Source of the DNA: Alistipes sp.
Lineage (GTDB): Bacteria > Bacteroidota > Bacteroidia > Bacteroidales > Rikenellaceae
Reading direction: 5' to 3'
DNA: 64,000 bases
Assembly (NCBI GenBank): GCA_022511345.1
Contig: JAFLRR010000013.1
Coordinates: 1-64,000, forward strand
The notes beneath the pieces were generated by a model that saw only the letters and a program-made list of their open reading frames with translations, was not told where the DNA came from and searched no databases. A program made the translations under genes and the position numbers. Below, one piece after another: positions 42,594 through 53,036 of the stretch; within the stretch, counting starts at the first letter, position 1; the number at the start of each line of letters is the position of its first letter.

Positions 42594-43552
42594 TTCGCGT
42601 CGGAATCATATCGGGCGCGGGCTACACGGCCGGCGAGCTGACCCGGCTGCTGCTGAACCATCCGCATGCCGAGCTGGCGTTCGTGCAGAGCTCGAGCAAT
42701 GCCGGCAACCGTTTAGCCGATGTTCACGGCGGGCTGGAGGGCGAAACGCAGATGCGTTTCTGTGCCGAGTACGACCTCTCGTCGGTGGACGTCGTATTCA
42801 TGTGCGCCGCCCACGGCGAGAGCCGCAGGTGGCTGGAGACCAATGCTCTGCCTGAGGGGCTGAAGATTATCGACCTGGCGCAGGATTTCCGCGACGAGAG
42901 CGAGGGTTTCGTCTACGGCCTTCCCGAGCTGAACCGCGAACGAATCCGCACGGCGCAGCGGGTAGCCAACCCCGGCTGCTTCGCAACGGCCATACAGCTC
43001 TCGCTGCTGCCTCTGGCGGCGGCCGGGGCGCTGACTGACGATGTGCACGTCACGGCGGTGACGGGCTCGACGGGCGCCGGCGTGAAACCCTCGGCTACGA
43101 CCCACTTCAGCTGGCGGACGGACAATCTGTCGGTCTACAAGGCCTTTTCGCACCAGCATCTTGAGGAGATAGGCCGCACGCTTCACAGCCTCGACAGCCG
43201 CTTCTGCGGCGAGGTCAACTTCGTACCCGTGCGCGGCGACTTCGCCCGGGGCATATTTGCCAGCATCTACACTCGCTGCGACATGACGCCCGAGCAGGTG
43301 CAGAGCCTCTACGACGACTTCTACCGCACGGCGCCGTTCACCGGCCGTACGGAGCGCAATGTCGATTTGAAGCAGGTCGTAAACACCAACAAAGCCCTGC
43401 TGAACATCGCCCGCCATGGCGACAAGGTTCACATAGTGGCGGCCATAGACAACCTGCTCAAGGGCGCTTCGGGTCAGGCCGTGCAGAACATGAACCTGAT
43501 GTTCGGTCTGGACGAGCGCGAGGGCTTGCGGCTGAAGGCGTCGGCGTTTTAA
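42590..43552 (+). CDS. argC: N-acetyl(succinyl)-gamma-glutamyl-phosphate reductase
   Basis: A 320-residue NADPH-dependent reductase that makes the acylglutamate semialdehyde. The start at 42590 overlaps argG by four bases. The N-terminal dinucleotide-binding motif is SGAGYTAGELTRLL, and the catalytic Cys is in RVANPGCFATAIQLSL. HFSWRTDN and EVNFVPVRGDFARGIFAS follow as in the family. In an operon with a succinylornithine-type carbamoyltransferase the natural substrate may be succinylated. The argD gene follows after 45 bp. Confidence 0.94.
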   Translation: MIRVGIISGAGYTAGELTRLLLNHPHAELAFVQSSSNAGNRLADVHGGLEGETQMRFCAEYDLSSVDVVFMCAAHGESRRWLETNALPEGLKIIDLAQDFRDESEGFVYGLPELNRERIRTAQRVANPGCFATAIQLSLLPLAAAGALTDDVHVTAVTGSTGAGVKPSATTHFSWRTDNLSVYKAFSHQHLEEIGRTLHSLDSRFCGEVNFVPVRGDFARGIFASIYTRCDMTPEQVQSLYDDFYRTAPFTGRTERNVDLKQVVNTNKALLNIARHGDKVHIVAAIDNLLKGASGQAVQNMNLMFGLDEREGLRLKASAF

Positions 43553-43597
43553 ACTTTATTTCCGCGACTGGCAGGCCGCTGTAAAATAGGTTAGATT

Positions 43598-44725
43598 ATG
43601 AAACTCTTTGACGTATATTCACTATATCCCATAGAGCCGGTGAAGGGCTGCGGCAGCTATGTCTACGACGCTGCCGGCACCGAATATCTCGACCTCTACG
43701 GCGGCCATGCCGTCATCTCGGTGGGCCATGCCCACCCTGACTATGTGCGGGCTGTTTCGGAGCAGGTCTCGCGGCTGGGATTTTATTCCAATTCGGTCGA
43801 GAATTCGCTGCAGGGTCAACTGGCCGGGCGTCTGGGGCGTCTGTCGGGATATGACGACTACTCGCTTTTCCTCTGCAACTCGGGCGCCGAGGCTAACGAA
43901 AACGCCTTGAAATTAGCCTCGTTCCAGACAGGCCGCGCCAAGGTGCTGGCATTCTCGAAGGCCTTCCACGGCCGCACCTCGGGCGCCGTTGCGGCAACGG
44001 ACAATCCGGCGATTTCGGCTCCGTTCAACCGCACGCCGAATGTCGAATTCGTGCCGCTGAACGATATCGAAGCCGTACGGGCGAAGCTGTCGACGGGCGA
44101 GTTTGCAGCCGTCATCATCGAGGGCATTCAGGGCGTTGCGGGCATTCACATGCCGTCGGACGAATTCCTTCGCCAGCTGCGCGAGGCAGCCACCGAGACA
44201 GGCACGCAGTTGATTCTGGACGAGATTCAGTCTGGCTACGGACGCACGGGCCGTTTCTTCGCCCACCAGTATGCGGGCATACGCCCCGACCTCATCACCA
44301 TGGCCAAGGGCATGGGCAACGGATTCCCGATTGGCGGCGTGCTGATTGCGCCTCACTTCCAGGCCCGCAAAGGCATGCTGGGCACCACGTTCGGCGGCAA
44401 CCACCTGGCCTGCGCCGCGGCAATCGCCGTGCTGGACATCATCGAAAAGGAGAATCTGGTGGAAAATGCCGAAAAAGTCGGAGCGTATCTGCTGGACGAG
44501 CTGCGCACGATTCCGAACATCGGCGAGGTGCGCGGCCGCGGACTTATGATTGGAATAGACGTGGGGGAGGGTGCCGGAGCCGAGGTGCGCCGCCGTCTGC
44601 TCTTCGAGCAGCACACCTTCACGGGCGGAGCCGGCGCCTCGACCGTACGACTGCTGCCGGCGCTGTCGCTGCCAGTCGCTGCCGCCGCGAAATTCATCGA
44701 ACGATTCAAAAAGGTACTGCAATGA
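43598..44725 (+). CDS. argD: Acetyl(succinyl)ornithine aminotransferase
   Basis: A 375-residue PLP enzyme that converts acylglutamate semialdehyde to acylornithine. Typical motifs are GCGSYVYDAAGTEYLDLYGG, FLCNSGAEANENALKLA, FHGRTSGAVAATDN, ILDEIQSGYGRTGRFFAH (the PLP Asp), and LITMAKGMGNGFPIGGV with the Schiff-base Lys. The C-terminus has GVRGRG-like and FTGGAGASTVRLLPALSL segments. Its stop overlaps the argF' start by four bases. The length is slightly short for the family but complete. Confidence 0.94.
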   Translation: MKLFDVYSLYPIEPVKGCGSYVYDAAGTEYLDLYGGHAVISVGHAHPDYVRAVSEQVSRLGFYSNSVENSLQGQLAGRLGRLSGYDDYSLFLCNSGAEANENALKLASFQTGRAKVLAFSKAFHGRTSGAVAATDNPAISAPFNRTPNVEFVPLNDIEAVRAKLSTGEFAAVIIEGIQGVAGIHMPSDEFLRQLREAATETGTQLILDEIQSGYGRTGRFFAHQYAGIRPDLITMAKGMGNGFPIGGVLIAPHFQARKGMLGTTFGGNHLACAAAIAVLDIIEKENLVENAEKVGAYLLDELRTIPNIGEVRGRGLMIGIDVGEGAGAEVRRRLLFEQHTFTGGAGASTVRLLPALSLPVAAAAKFIERFKKVLQ

Positions 44726-45678
44726 AAAAATTCACCTGCGTCGCCGACATCGGCGACCTTCGCTCGGCCGTGGCCGAGGCTCTGGAGATAAAGCGCGACC
44801 GCTTCGCCTACACCGAGTTGGGCCGCAACCGCACGCTGCTGATGCTCTTCTTCAACTCGAGCCTGCGCACGCGTCTGTCGACGCAGAAGGCGGCGATGAA
44901 TCTGGGCATGAACGTCATGGTTTTGGATGTCAACCAGGGTGCCTGGAAGCTCGAGACCGAGCGCGGCGTGGTGATGGACGGCGACAAGGCCGAGCATCTG
45001 CTGGAGGCCATTCCGGTCATGGGCAGCTACTGCGACATCATCGGCGTGAGGTCGTTCGCGCGCTTCAACTCCAAGGCCGAGGATTACGAGGAGCGCATAC
45101 TGGAGCAGTTCATACGCTATTCGGGCCGCCCCGTGTTCTCGATGGAGGCCGCCACGCGCCACCCGCTGCAGAGCTTCGCCGACCTGATAACCATCGAGGA
45201 GTACAAGACCAAGGAGCGCCCCAAGGTCGTAATGACATGGGCTCCGCATCCCAACGCGCTGCCGCAGGCGGTGCCCAACTCGTTCGCCGAGTGGATGAAT
45301 GCGGCCGACTACGACTTCGTCATCACCCATCCCGAGGGTTACGAGCTCGACCCGCAGTTCGTGGGCAATGCGCGCGTTGAGTACGACCGCCGCAAGGCCT
45401 TCGAGGGCGCCGACTTCGTATATGCTAAGAACTGGGCCGCATACTCCGACCCCAACTACGGCAAGGTCCTTTCGCGCGACCGCAGCTGGACCGTCGACGC
45501 CGCCGCCATGGCGCTGACCGACAACGCATATTTCATGCACTGCCTGCCCGTGCGGCGCAACATGATTGTCACGGACGAGGTCATCGAGTCGCCGCGTTCT
45601 CTGGTCATCCCCGAGGCGGCCAACCGCGAGATTTCGGCCCAGACCGTAATAAAACGACTTCTGGAGGGCCTGCGATGA
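44722..45678 (+). CDS. argF': N-succinyl(acetyl)ornithine carbamoyltransferase
   Basis: A 318-residue transcarbamylase. The carbamoyl-phosphate site is FFNSSLRTRLST (modified STRT loop), then DGDKAEHLLEAIPVMG, GVRSFARF, HPLQSFADL and HCLPVRRN. The overall sequence follows the Bacteroides fragilis succinylornithine enzyme closely as I remember it. In that family residue 90 decides the substrate: Pro in the succinyl enzyme, Glu in the acetylornithine enzyme of Xanthomonas. Here residue 90 is Ala. It carbamoylates the acylated ornithine, so the acyl group is removed later by the argE product. It overlaps argD and argB by four bases each. Confidence 0.9.
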   Translation: MKKFTCVADIGDLRSAVAEALEIKRDRFAYTELGRNRTLLMLFFNSSLRTRLSTQKAAMNLGMNVMVLDVNQGAWKLETERGVVMDGDKAEHLLEAIPVMGSYCDIIGVRSFARFNSKAEDYEERILEQFIRYSGRPVFSMEAATRHPLQSFADLITIEEYKTKERPKVVMTWAPHPNALPQAVPNSFAEWMNAADYDFVITHPEGYELDPQFVGNARVEYDRRKAFEGADFVYAKNWAAYSDPNYGKVLSRDRSWTVDAAAMALTDNAYFMHCLPVRRNMIVTDEVIESPRSLVIPEAANREISAQTVIKRLLEGLR

Positions 45679-46433
45679 GGGTTACGGTCGTAAAAATCGG
45701 CGGCAACGTCATCGACAGTCCTGCTGCACTGAAGCGCTTCATCGCCGACTTCGCAGCATTGCGCGGACCTAAAATCCTCGTCCACGGCGGCGGCAGGGAG
45801 GCTACGCGCCTGGCCGAGAGCATGGGTCTGGAGGTGCGCATGGTCGACGGCCGCCGCATAACCGACGAAAAGATGCTCGATGTGGCCGTGATGGTCTACG
45901 CCGGAGCCATAAACAAACGCATCGTGGCCGGTCTTCAGGCCGCGGGCTGCGATGCTCTGGGACTCTCGGGCGCCGATGCCGGCGTGGTCAGAGCCCGCAG
46001 ACGTTCGCCCGAACCGATAGATTTCGGATTCGTGGGCGACATTGAGGCCGTTGCGGCCGAACGGCTCGGGATGTTCCTCGAGGCGGGCATTTCGCCCGTG
46101 CTCTCGGCCATCATGCACGACGGCGGTGGCACGCTGCTCAACTGCAATGCCGACAGCGTAGCCTCGGCCGTGGCCGTGGCGCTGTCGCAGGTGGCCGACA
46201 CGGAGCTTGTCTACTGCTTCGAAAAGGAGGGAGTTCTGCGCGGCGACGGCTCGGTCATAGGCGAGATTACGCGCAGCCTGTTCGACGTTCTCAAGTCCGA
46301 CGGAACGGTCGCCGGCGGCATGATTCCCAAGATCGAGAATGCTTTGCAGGCCGTTGCCGGCGGCGTGCGGAGCGTGACCATAAAGTGTGCCGCGGCGCTT
46401 GGCGACGCCTCGGCCGGAACCATAATCCACTAA
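45675..46433 (+). CDS. argB: N-acetyl(succinyl)glutamate kinase
   Basis: A 252-residue amino-acid kinase that phosphorylates the acylglutamate. Motifs are VVKIGGNVID (phosphate-binding Lys), ILVHGGGREATRLAESMG, VDGRRITDEKML, LGLSGADAGVV, and GMIPKIENALQAVAGGV with the second active-site Lys. It lacks the N-terminal helix linked to arginine inhibition in hexameric forms, so feedback control may rest elsewhere, perhaps on the GNAT protein. It starts within the last codons of argF' and ends 4 bp before argE. Confidence 0.94.
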   Translation: MRVTVVKIGGNVIDSPAALKRFIADFAALRGPKILVHGGGREATRLAESMGLEVRMVDGRRITDEKMLDVAVMVYAGAINKRIVAGLQAAGCDALGLSGADAGVVRARRRSPEPIDFGFVGDIEAVAAERLGMFLEAGISPVLSAIMHDGGGTLLNCNADSVASAVAVALSQVADTELVYCFEKEGVLRGDGSVIGEITRSLFDVLKSDGTVAGGMIPKIENALQAVAGGVRSVTIKCAAALGDASAGTIIH

Positions 46434-46437
46434 AGCC

Positions 46438-47502
46438 ATGAGAGCCTCGGCCGACAAAGCTGTCGAACTGCTTGCCCGTCTTGTGGCCATACCCTCGCCG
46501 TCGCGCGACGAGGGCCGCACGGCCGAGCTGCTGTACGGCTATCTGGCCGAACACGGCGCCGCGCCGCAACGGCTGCACAATAATGTGTGGGCCCGCTCCG
46601 AACATTTCGACCCGGCCCGGCCGACCCTTATGCTCAACTCTCACCACGACACGGTCCGCCCCTGCGCTTCGTATACACGCGACCCGTTCGCCCCGACCGT
46701 CGAGGCCGGGCGTCTTTACGGCCTCGGCAGCAACGATGCCGGCGCCTCGCTCGTGTCGCTTGCAGCGATATTTCTCGAGCTTCGCGAGCGCCGGCTGCCA
46801 TTCAACCTGCTGCTGGCCCTGAGCGCCGAGGAGGAGTGCTCTGGGGCGCACGGCATACGCGCTCTGCTGCCCGAGCTGGGGCGTATAGACATGGCCATAG
46901 TGGGGGAGCCGACCTCGATGCAGGCCGCCACGGCCGAGCGTGGTCTGCTGGTACTGGACTGCACGGCCCGCGGCCGCAGCGGACATGCTGCGCGCAACGA
47001 GGGCGAGAATGCGCTCTACAAGGCTCTGGACGACATAGCCCGGCTGCGCTCGTTCGACTTCGGATGCACCTCGCAGACATTGGGTCCGGTGAATATAGCC
47101 GTGACGCAGATCGAGGCCGGCACGCAGCACAACATCATCCCCGACGTGTGCCGCTTCGTGGTCGATGTCCGCACGACCGACGCCCTGACCAACGAGCAGA
47201 CAGTGGCGGCCCTGCAGGCAGCGCTGAGTTCGGAGGTCGTGCCCCGCTCGACGCACATACGCGCCTCGGTTATAGCCGAAAATCATCCTTTGGTGCTGGC
47301 CGCGTCGGCTGCCGGCTGCCGGACGTTCGTCTCGCCGACTGCATCCGACCGCACGCTGATGCCCTTCCCGGCGCTGAAGATAGGCCCCGGCGACTCGTCC
47401 CGCTCGCACACGGCCGACGAGTATGTGCTTGTTGACGAGATAGAACACGGAATTGATACCTACCGCAAGATAATCGAAAATCTGGCTGAATATGTCTGCT
47501 AA
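46438..47502 (+). CDS. argE: Acylcitrulline (acetylornithine-type) deacylase, M20 family
   Basis: A 354-residue zinc hydrolase. Metal and catalytic motifs are MLNSHHDTVRP (His and Asp), GLGSNDAGASLVSL (bridging Asp), ALSAEEECSGAHG (catalytic Glu pair) and the final GDSSRSHTADEYVLVDEI (His). The dimerisation domain lies in the middle (about 165-275). Because the carbamoyltransferase acts on acylornithine, the real substrate should be an acylcitrulline, as proposed for this pathway variant. The gene overlaps argH by 11 bases. Confidence 0.9.
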   Translation: MRASADKAVELLARLVAIPSPSRDEGRTAELLYGYLAEHGAAPQRLHNNVWARSEHFDPARPTLMLNSHHDTVRPCASYTRDPFAPTVEAGRLYGLGSNDAGASLVSLAAIFLELRERRLPFNLLLALSAEEECSGAHGIRALLPELGRIDMAIVGEPTSMQAATAERGLLVLDCTARGRSGHAARNEGENALYKALDDIARLRSFDFGCTSQTLGPVNIAVTQIEAGTQHNIIPDVCRFVVDVRTTDALTNEQTVAALQAALSSEVVPRSTHIRASVIAENHPLVLAASAAGCRTFVSPTASDRTLMPFPALKIGPGDSSRSHTADEYVLVDEIEHGIDTYRKIIENLAEYVC

Positions 47503-48805
47503 ACTTTGGGACAAGGGCTTCGACACCGACGCCCTGATTGAGGATTACACCGTCGGCAACGACCGCGAACTGGATATGCGTCTGGCCAAATACGACGTCG
47601 AGGGGTCGCTGGCCCATATCGCCATGCTCGAGAGCCGCGGGCTGCTCACCCGCAGCGAGCTTGAGCTGCTCACGGAGGGACTTAGGCAGATTGCCGCCGA
47701 GATAGAGGCTGGCGAGTTCGCCATAGAGCCCGGCACGGAGGATATACACTCGCAGGTCGAGCTGCTGCTCACGCGCCGCCTGGGCGAAGCCGGCAAGAAG
47801 ATTCATTCGGGCCGTTCGCGCAACGACCAGGTGCTGGTCGACCTGAAGCTCTTCCTGCGCGACGAGCTGCGCTCGATAGCTGACGATGTCAGGGCGCTGT
47901 TCGACTGTCTGCAGGAGCTCAGCGAGCGCTATTCGGGCGTTCTGATGCCCGGATATACCCATCTGCAGATAGCCATGCCCTCGTCGTTCGGGCTCTGGTT
48001 CGGCGCCTATGCCGAGACTCTGGCCGACGACATGCGCCAGCTTGTGGCCGCATGGCAGACTGCCAACCAGAACCCTCTGGGCTCGGCTGCCGGCTACGGC
48101 TCGTCGTTCCCGCTCGACCGCACCATGACCACGCGTCTGCTCGGCTTCGGCGATTTGCACTACAACTCCATTGCCGCCCAGATGAGCCGCGGCAAGAGCG
48201 AGCGTGCTGCCGCGGCAGCCATCGCCGCCGTGGCCGCCACCGTGGGTCGCATGGCCATGGACCTGTGCCTGTTCATGAGCGGCAACTTCGGCTTCGTGTC
48301 GCTGCCCGACAACCTGACCACCGGCTCGAGTATCATGCCTCACAAGAAGAATCCCGACGTGTTCGAGATGATTCGCGGACGCTGCAACCGCCTGCAGGCC
48401 CTGCCCAACGAGATAGCGCTGCTGCAGACCAACCTGCCCGTAGGCTATCATCGCGACATGCAGCTGCTCAAGGATATACTCTTCCCGGCCACTGCCGAGA
48501 TTCGCCGCACGCTGGGCGTCTGCCTGTTCATGATGCCGCAGCTGCGCGTGAACGAGTCTATTCTCGACGATTCGCGCTACGACTACCTCTTCACCGTCGA
48601 GGATGTCAACCGCCTGGTGCTCGAGGGCGTGCCTTTCCGCGAGGCCTACCGCCGTGTGGGCATGGATGTCCAGAGCGGCCGATACCGTCCCTGCCGCCAG
48701 GTGCACCACACCCACGAGGGCAGCATAGGCAACCTCTGCACGGCTCAGATACGCGCCAAGATGGAGCGCATCATGGCCGGTTTTGAGCAAACCCCTTCGC
48801 TCTGA
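47492..48805 (+). CDS. argH: Argininosuccinate lyase
   Basis: A 437-residue lyase that splits argininosuccinate into arginine and fumarate. It has the fumarase-family signature GSSIMPHKKNPDVFEM with the catalytic Ser, HSGRSRNDQVLVDLKLF, MPGYTHLQIAMPSSFG and GYGSSFPLDR. It is the last gene of the arginine operon and begins inside the end of argE. A weak hairpin follows. Confidence 0.94.
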   Translation: MSAKLWDKGFDTDALIEDYTVGNDRELDMRLAKYDVEGSLAHIAMLESRGLLTRSELELLTEGLRQIAAEIEAGEFAIEPGTEDIHSQVELLLTRRLGEAGKKIHSGRSRNDQVLVDLKLFLRDELRSIADDVRALFDCLQELSERYSGVLMPGYTHLQIAMPSSFGLWFGAYAETLADDMRQLVAAWQTANQNPLGSAAGYGSSFPLDRTMTTRLLGFGDLHYNSIAAQMSRGKSERAAAAAIAAVAATVGRMAMDLCLFMSGNFGFVSLPDNLTTGSSIMPHKKNPDVFEMIRGRCNRLQALPNEIALLQTNLPVGYHRDMQLLKDILFPATAEIRRTLGVCLFMMPQLRVNESILDDSRYDYLFTVEDVNRLVLEGVPFREAYRRVGMDVQSGRYRPCRQVHHTHEGSIGNLCTAQIRAKMERIMAGFEQTPSL

Positions 48806-48830
48806 TGCCGCGGCAGCCGCTGCCGCCTTG

Positions 48831-48858
48831 TCTCCCGACACCCTGCCGGGAGAGATTT
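48831..48858 (+). terminator. Probable terminator after argH
   Basis: The hairpin TCTCCCG/CGGGAGA (48831-48837 with 48847-48853) is followed by GATTTT, a weak T tail. Confidence 0.5.
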
Positions 48859-48946
48859 TACATGCGCTCAAATCGGCGGAAAAAGGCCTGAAAATCGATT
48901 TTTAGCAGCCGCGACCGCAAAAAGGTCAGATATTGGGAGCCTGAAA

Positions 48947-48978
48947 GTTGCTCAAATCGAAAAAAAATACTAATTTTG
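48947..48978 (+). promoter_or_regulatory. Promoter of gyrA
   Basis: GTTG (48947-48950), 20 bases, TAATTTTG (48971-48978): one mismatch at -33, perfect at -7. The leader is about 70 bases. Confidence 0.65.
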
Positions 48979-49056
48979 TTTGATGAATCGCGCCCGCGCG
49001 TGTGAGACTGCGGGCCGCCCGAATGAAATGTACAGTGAGAAACTGAAATTGTTTAT

Positions 49057-51612
49057 ATGTTGACTGAAGAAGAAAAGAATGCCGGTTCTACGGGGCGCAT
49101 AATCCCCGTGAATATCGAGGAGCAGATGAAATCGGCCTACATCGACTATTCGATGTCGGTCATCGTGTCGCGCGCTCTGCCCGACGTGCGCGACGGCCTG
49201 AAACCCGTACACCGAAGAATTCTGTACGATATGAGCGCCGAGCTGAACCTGACCTCCAGCAAGCCTACGCTCAAGTCGGCCCGTATCGTGGGCGACGTGC
49301 TGGGTAAGTTCCACCCGCACGGCGACTCGTCGGTCTACGAGGCCATGGCCCGCATGGCCCAGAGCTGGTCGATGCGCTACCCGCTGGTCGAGGGCCAGGG
49401 TAACTTCGGTTCGGTCGACGGCGACCGTCCTGCGGCCATGCGTTACACCGAGGCCCGCATGATGAAGATCACCGACGAGGTTCTGGCCGATATCGACAAG
49501 GAGACCATCGACTGGACGATGAACTACAACGACGAGATTCCCGAGCCCACGGTGCTTCCCACCAAGATTCCGCTTCTGCTGGTCAACGGCGCGAGCGGTA
49601 TCGCCGTAGGTATGGCCACCAACATGGCTCCGCACAATCTCGGCGAGGTTGTCGACGCCTGCTGCGCATACATCGAGAATCCCGAGCTGGAGTGCGAGGA
49701 GCTGCTGAAGTATGTCAAGGGTCCCGACTTCCCGACCGGCGCATTCATATACGGCTATCAGGGCGTGAAGGATGCCCTGCTGACGGGCCGCGGCCGCGTG
49801 ATTATGCGCGCCCGCACCGAAATCGAGGTCGACGACCGCGGCCGCGAGCACATCATCGTGACCGAGATTCCCTATGCGGTCAACAAGGCCGAGATGATTC
49901 AGAACATCTCGCGCCAGGTCAACGAGAAGAAAATCGACGGCATTGCCGACCTGAACGACGAGTCGGACCGCAACGGTACGCGCGTGGTCATCAGCCTTAA
50001 GCACGACGCTGTGGCCAATGTGGTCCTGAACACGCTCTTCAAGAACACTCCGCTGCAGACCTCGTTCCCTGTGAACAACATCGCGCTGGTCGGCGGCCGC
50101 CCGCAGCTGCTGAATCTCAAGGATATGATTCGGTGCTTCATCGAGCATCGCCACGATGTCGTGGTGCGCCGCGCCAAGTTCGACCTTCGCAAGGCCGAGG
50201 AACGCATGCACATCGTCAAGGGCTTGCTCATCGCGCAGGACAACATTGACGAAATCGTGCGCATAATCCGCAGCTCCGAGACCCCCGACATCGCCAAGCA
50301 GACCATGATGGAACGCTTCGGCCTGTCGGATATCCAGGCTTCGGCCATCATCGACATGCGTCTGCGTGCGCTGACGGGTCTTGAGCGCGACAAGCTCCTG
50401 GCCGAGCACAACGAGCTGGAGAAGCAGATAGAGTATTTCAACCGCATTCTTACCGACCCCGCGCTGCAGATGCAGATTATCCGCGACGAGCTGGTCGAGG
50501 TCAAGGAGAAGTACGGCGACGAGCGCCGCACCGAGATAATCTACGCTTCCGAGGAGTTCAACCCCGAGGATTTCTATGCCGACGACGACATGGTCATCAC
50601 CATCTCGCACATGGGCTACATCAAGCGCACTCCGCTGGCCGAGTACCGCACGCAGAACCGCGGCGGCGTGGGCGCCAAGGGCAGCGCAACGCGCGACGAG
50701 GACTTCATCGAGCACATCTACGTGGCCACGATGCACAACACTATGCTCTTCTTTACGGAAAAAGGACGCTGCTACTGGCTCAAGGTATACGAAATTCCCG
50801 AGGGAACACGTTCTTCCAAGGGACGCGCCATCCAGAACGTCATCCAGATCGATCCCGACGACAAGGTGCGCGCATACATCAATGTCCGCAAGCTCAATGA
50901 CGAGGAGTTCGTCAACAACAACTACATCGTCATGTGCACCAAGGACGGAACCATCAAGAAGACCCGTCTGGAGGCATACTCGCGTCCCCGCGCCAACGGA
51001 GTCAACGCCATTGTCATCCGCGAGGGCGACAGCCTCATCGGCGCCGAGCTCACGAGCGGACAGGCCGAGGTGATGATAGCCGCCCGCGACGGCAAGGCCA
51101 TCCGCTTCAACGAGTCGACCGTGCGCCCGATAGGACGTGTGGGAGCCGGAGTGCGCGGAATATCGATAGACGAGGGCGACGAGGTTGTCGGCATGATATG
51201 TCTGGAGCCCGGCAGCGGCAAGGATGTGCTGGTGCTGAGCGAGAACGGATTCGGCAAGCGCACCGATTTGGACGAGTACCGCGTCACCAACCGCGGCGGC
51301 AAGGGCGTGAAGACCATCAACATCACCGACAAGACCGGCAAGCTGATATCGATTCAGGCCGTGACCGACGAGAACGACCTGATGATTATCAACCGCTCGG
51401 GTCTGACCATCCGCACCGCCGTTTCGCAGATTCGCGTAGCGGGCCGTGCTACGCAGGGCGTGAAGATTATCAACCTGCGCGAAGGCGACGCCATAGCTTC
51501 GGTGATGACCGTCCCGGCCAACGACGATGCCGACGAACAGACCGATGGCGCAGCAGAGCCGCTGCAGGATGCTCCGGCGGCAGATGCTCCGGTTCAGGCA
51601 GATAACGAATAG
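49057..51612 (+). CDS. gyrA: DNA gyrase subunit A
   Basis: An 851-residue subunit that cuts and rejoins DNA during negative supercoiling. The core has [28 protein letters not shown] and [18 protein letters not shown]. The quinolone-contact positions are Ser and Glu, the sensitive form. The catalytic Tyr is Tyr130 in [11 protein letters not shown]. Six blades of the C-terminal wrapping domain follow (for example [23 protein letters not shown], with KGSATRDED close to the GyrA-box type sequence). The last 30 residues are acidic and Ala/Pro rich. The gene has its own promoter, and the TPR gene lies directly downstream. Confidence 0.95.
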   Translation: MLTEEEKNAGSTGRIIPVNIEEQMKSAYIDYSMSVIVSRALPDVRDGLKPVHRRILYDMSAELNLTSSKPTLKSARIVGDVLGKFHPHGDSSVYEAMARMAQSWSMRYPLVEGQGNFGSVDGDRPAAMRYTEARMMKITDEVLADIDKETIDWTMNYNDEIPEPTVLPTKIPLLLVNGASGIAVGMATNMAPHNLGEVVDACCAYIENPELECEELLKYVKGPDFPTGAFIYGYQGVKDALLTGRGRVIMRARTEIEVDDRGREHIIVTEIPYAVNKAEMIQNISRQVNEKKIDGIADLNDESDRNGTRVVISLKHDAVANVVLNTLFKNTPLQTSFPVNNIALVGGRPQLLNLKDMIRCFIEHRHDVVVRRAKFDLRKAEERMHIVKGLLIAQDNIDEIVRIIRSSETPDIAKQTMMERFGLSDIQASAIIDMRLRALTGLERDKLLAEHNELEKQIEYFNRILTDPALQMQIIRDELVEVKEKYGDERRTEIIYASEEFNPEDFYADDDMVITISHMGYIKRTPLAEYRTQNRGGVGAKGSATRDEDFIEHIYVATMHNTMLFFTEKGRCYWLKVYEIPEGTRSSKGRAIQNVIQIDPDDKVRAYINVRKLNDEEFVNNNYIVMCTKDGTIKKTRLEAYSRPRANGVNAIVIREGDSLIGAELTSGQAEVMIAARDGKAIRFNESTVRPIGRVGAGVRGISIDEGDEVVGMICLEPGSGKDVLVLSENGFGKRTDLDEYRVTNRGGKGVKTINITDKTGKLISIQAVTDENDLMIINRSGLTIRTAVSQIRVAGRATQGVKIINLREGDAIASVMTVPANDDADEQTDGAAEPLQDAPAADAPVQADNE

Positions 51613-51648
51613 AGAATGAACAAATACAAAAACCTAAAATTTCAGCTT

Positions 51649-53019
51649 ATGAAAAGATTGATTTTGACGGTTGCAGCATTCGTGATGCTCGCCGTTCCGG
51701 CCGCACAGGCCCAGAAAGTCAACAAGGAAGCGATTACGGCAAATCTGGCCAAGCAGGATGACGCCGTAGCTGACGCCAAGAAAAACACCAAGGCTTCGAC
51801 GTGGATGGCTCGCGGCAAGGCGTACTACGAGGCTCTCGTGGCTCCGACCAAGGACCTGGCCGACAATGTTCCGCAGAGCATCTTCGAGTCGATGGCAGGC
51901 AAGCCCCGCGAGGTTGGTTCGATTACCACCAATCAGACCTATACCACGCTCGTATATCCCTACGTTACGGCCTATGTAGGTCCCGACGGCAATGTAGCAG
52001 GCTGGACCCAGACCCGCGAGGTGAAGAAGGGTCTGCTCGAGACGGCTGTCGAGTCGTATGTCAAGGCTCTGGAGCTCGACCCCAAGCAGAAGGCCAAGGT
52101 TGTCGAGGCTCTCGACCTGATTTACAACTACTGCCTCAAGGGCGGCCAGCTCAACATCAATGTCGCCAACTATGCAGGCGCCATCGACTACTACGAGAAG
52201 GCATACCTGGTTAAGAACAATCCCGCCTATGAGCAGCCCGAGACCGAGAATCTCTTCACTGCAGGCCAGCTGGCAGCCCTGGTTGCCAACGGCACCGACG
52301 TCGAGATGAGCAAGCGCGGCGCCAACTTCCTCGAGACCGCAGCTGCCAACGGCTATGTCGACGAGAGCGGCAACCTCTACTACTATCTCTACCACTGCTA
52401 CTACGGTCAGCGCGGCGACAAGAACGCAGACCCCGAGGGTTATGCCGCAGCCGTTGCCAAGAGCCGCGATGCGCTGCTTGAGGGTATTGCAAAATATCCC
52501 AAGAACGAGAATATCCTCGAGTGCCTCATGAGCCTCTACACTACCGAGGAGGGTGCAGGCGACCCGATGGATCTCATCGGCATCATCGAGCAGACCATCG
52601 CCGAGTCGCCGACGAACGCCGACCTGTGGGATGGCCGCGGTCTGGTTTACTACCGCCTGAAGAACTACGACGAGAGCATCAAGTCGTTCCAGAAGGTCGT
52701 AGAGCTTAACCCCAACTCGCCGCGCGGCTACTATCTGCTGGGTGCAGCCTACATGTCGCAGGCCGAGAACGCCATCAACGAGATCAACGAGCGTCACTAT
52801 ACCGTTCAGTCCGAGTATGACAAGGACTTCGAGGCTGCCAACGCTCTCTACAGATCGGCCGTTCCCCATCTCGAGAAGGCTATCGAGCTCAACCCCAACG
52901 ACACCATGAGCCTCGAGTGGGCAAAGCAGCTCTACTTCCGCTTCCGCGACGAGGGCGACAACATGGACAAGTACAATGCTGCCAACGAGCGCCTGAATGC
53001 AATTCGCGCCAACCAGTAG
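51649..53019 (+). CDS. Exported tetratricopeptide-repeat protein
   Basis: The ATG at 51649 gives a 456-residue protein starting with a clean signal peptide (MKRLILTVAAFVMLAVPAAQAQ); an ATG 33 bases upstream would place extra charged residues ahead of it. TPR-like helix pairs recur: STWMARGKAYYEAL, ETAVESYVKALELDPKQK, YAGAIDYYEKAYLVKNNP, DLWDGRGLVYYRLKNYDESIKSFQKVVELNPNSP, and AVPHLEKAIELNPND. No enzyme motif is present. It would act as a periplasmic scaffold. Genes of this type follow gyrA in other Bacteroidota, but its role is not known to me. Confidence 0.85.
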   Translation: MKRLILTVAAFVMLAVPAAQAQKVNKEAITANLAKQDDAVADAKKNTKASTWMARGKAYYEALVAPTKDLADNVPQSIFESMAGKPREVGSITTNQTYTTLVYPYVTAYVGPDGNVAGWTQTREVKKGLLETAVESYVKALELDPKQKAKVVEALDLIYNYCLKGGQLNINVANYAGAIDYYEKAYLVKNNPAYEQPETENLFTAGQLAALVANGTDVEMSKRGANFLETAAANGYVDESGNLYYYLYHCYYGQRGDKNADPEGYAAAVAKSRDALLEGIAKYPKNENILECLMSLYTTEEGAGDPMDLIGIIEQTIAESPTNADLWDGRGLVYYRLKNYDESIKSFQKVVELNPNSPRGYYLLGAAYMSQAENAINEINERHYTVQSEYDKDFEAANALYRSAVPHLEKAIELNPNDTMSLEWAKQLYFRFRDEGDNMDKYNAANERLNAIRANQ

Positions 53020-53036
53020 CAGACCTGTCTGACGAA

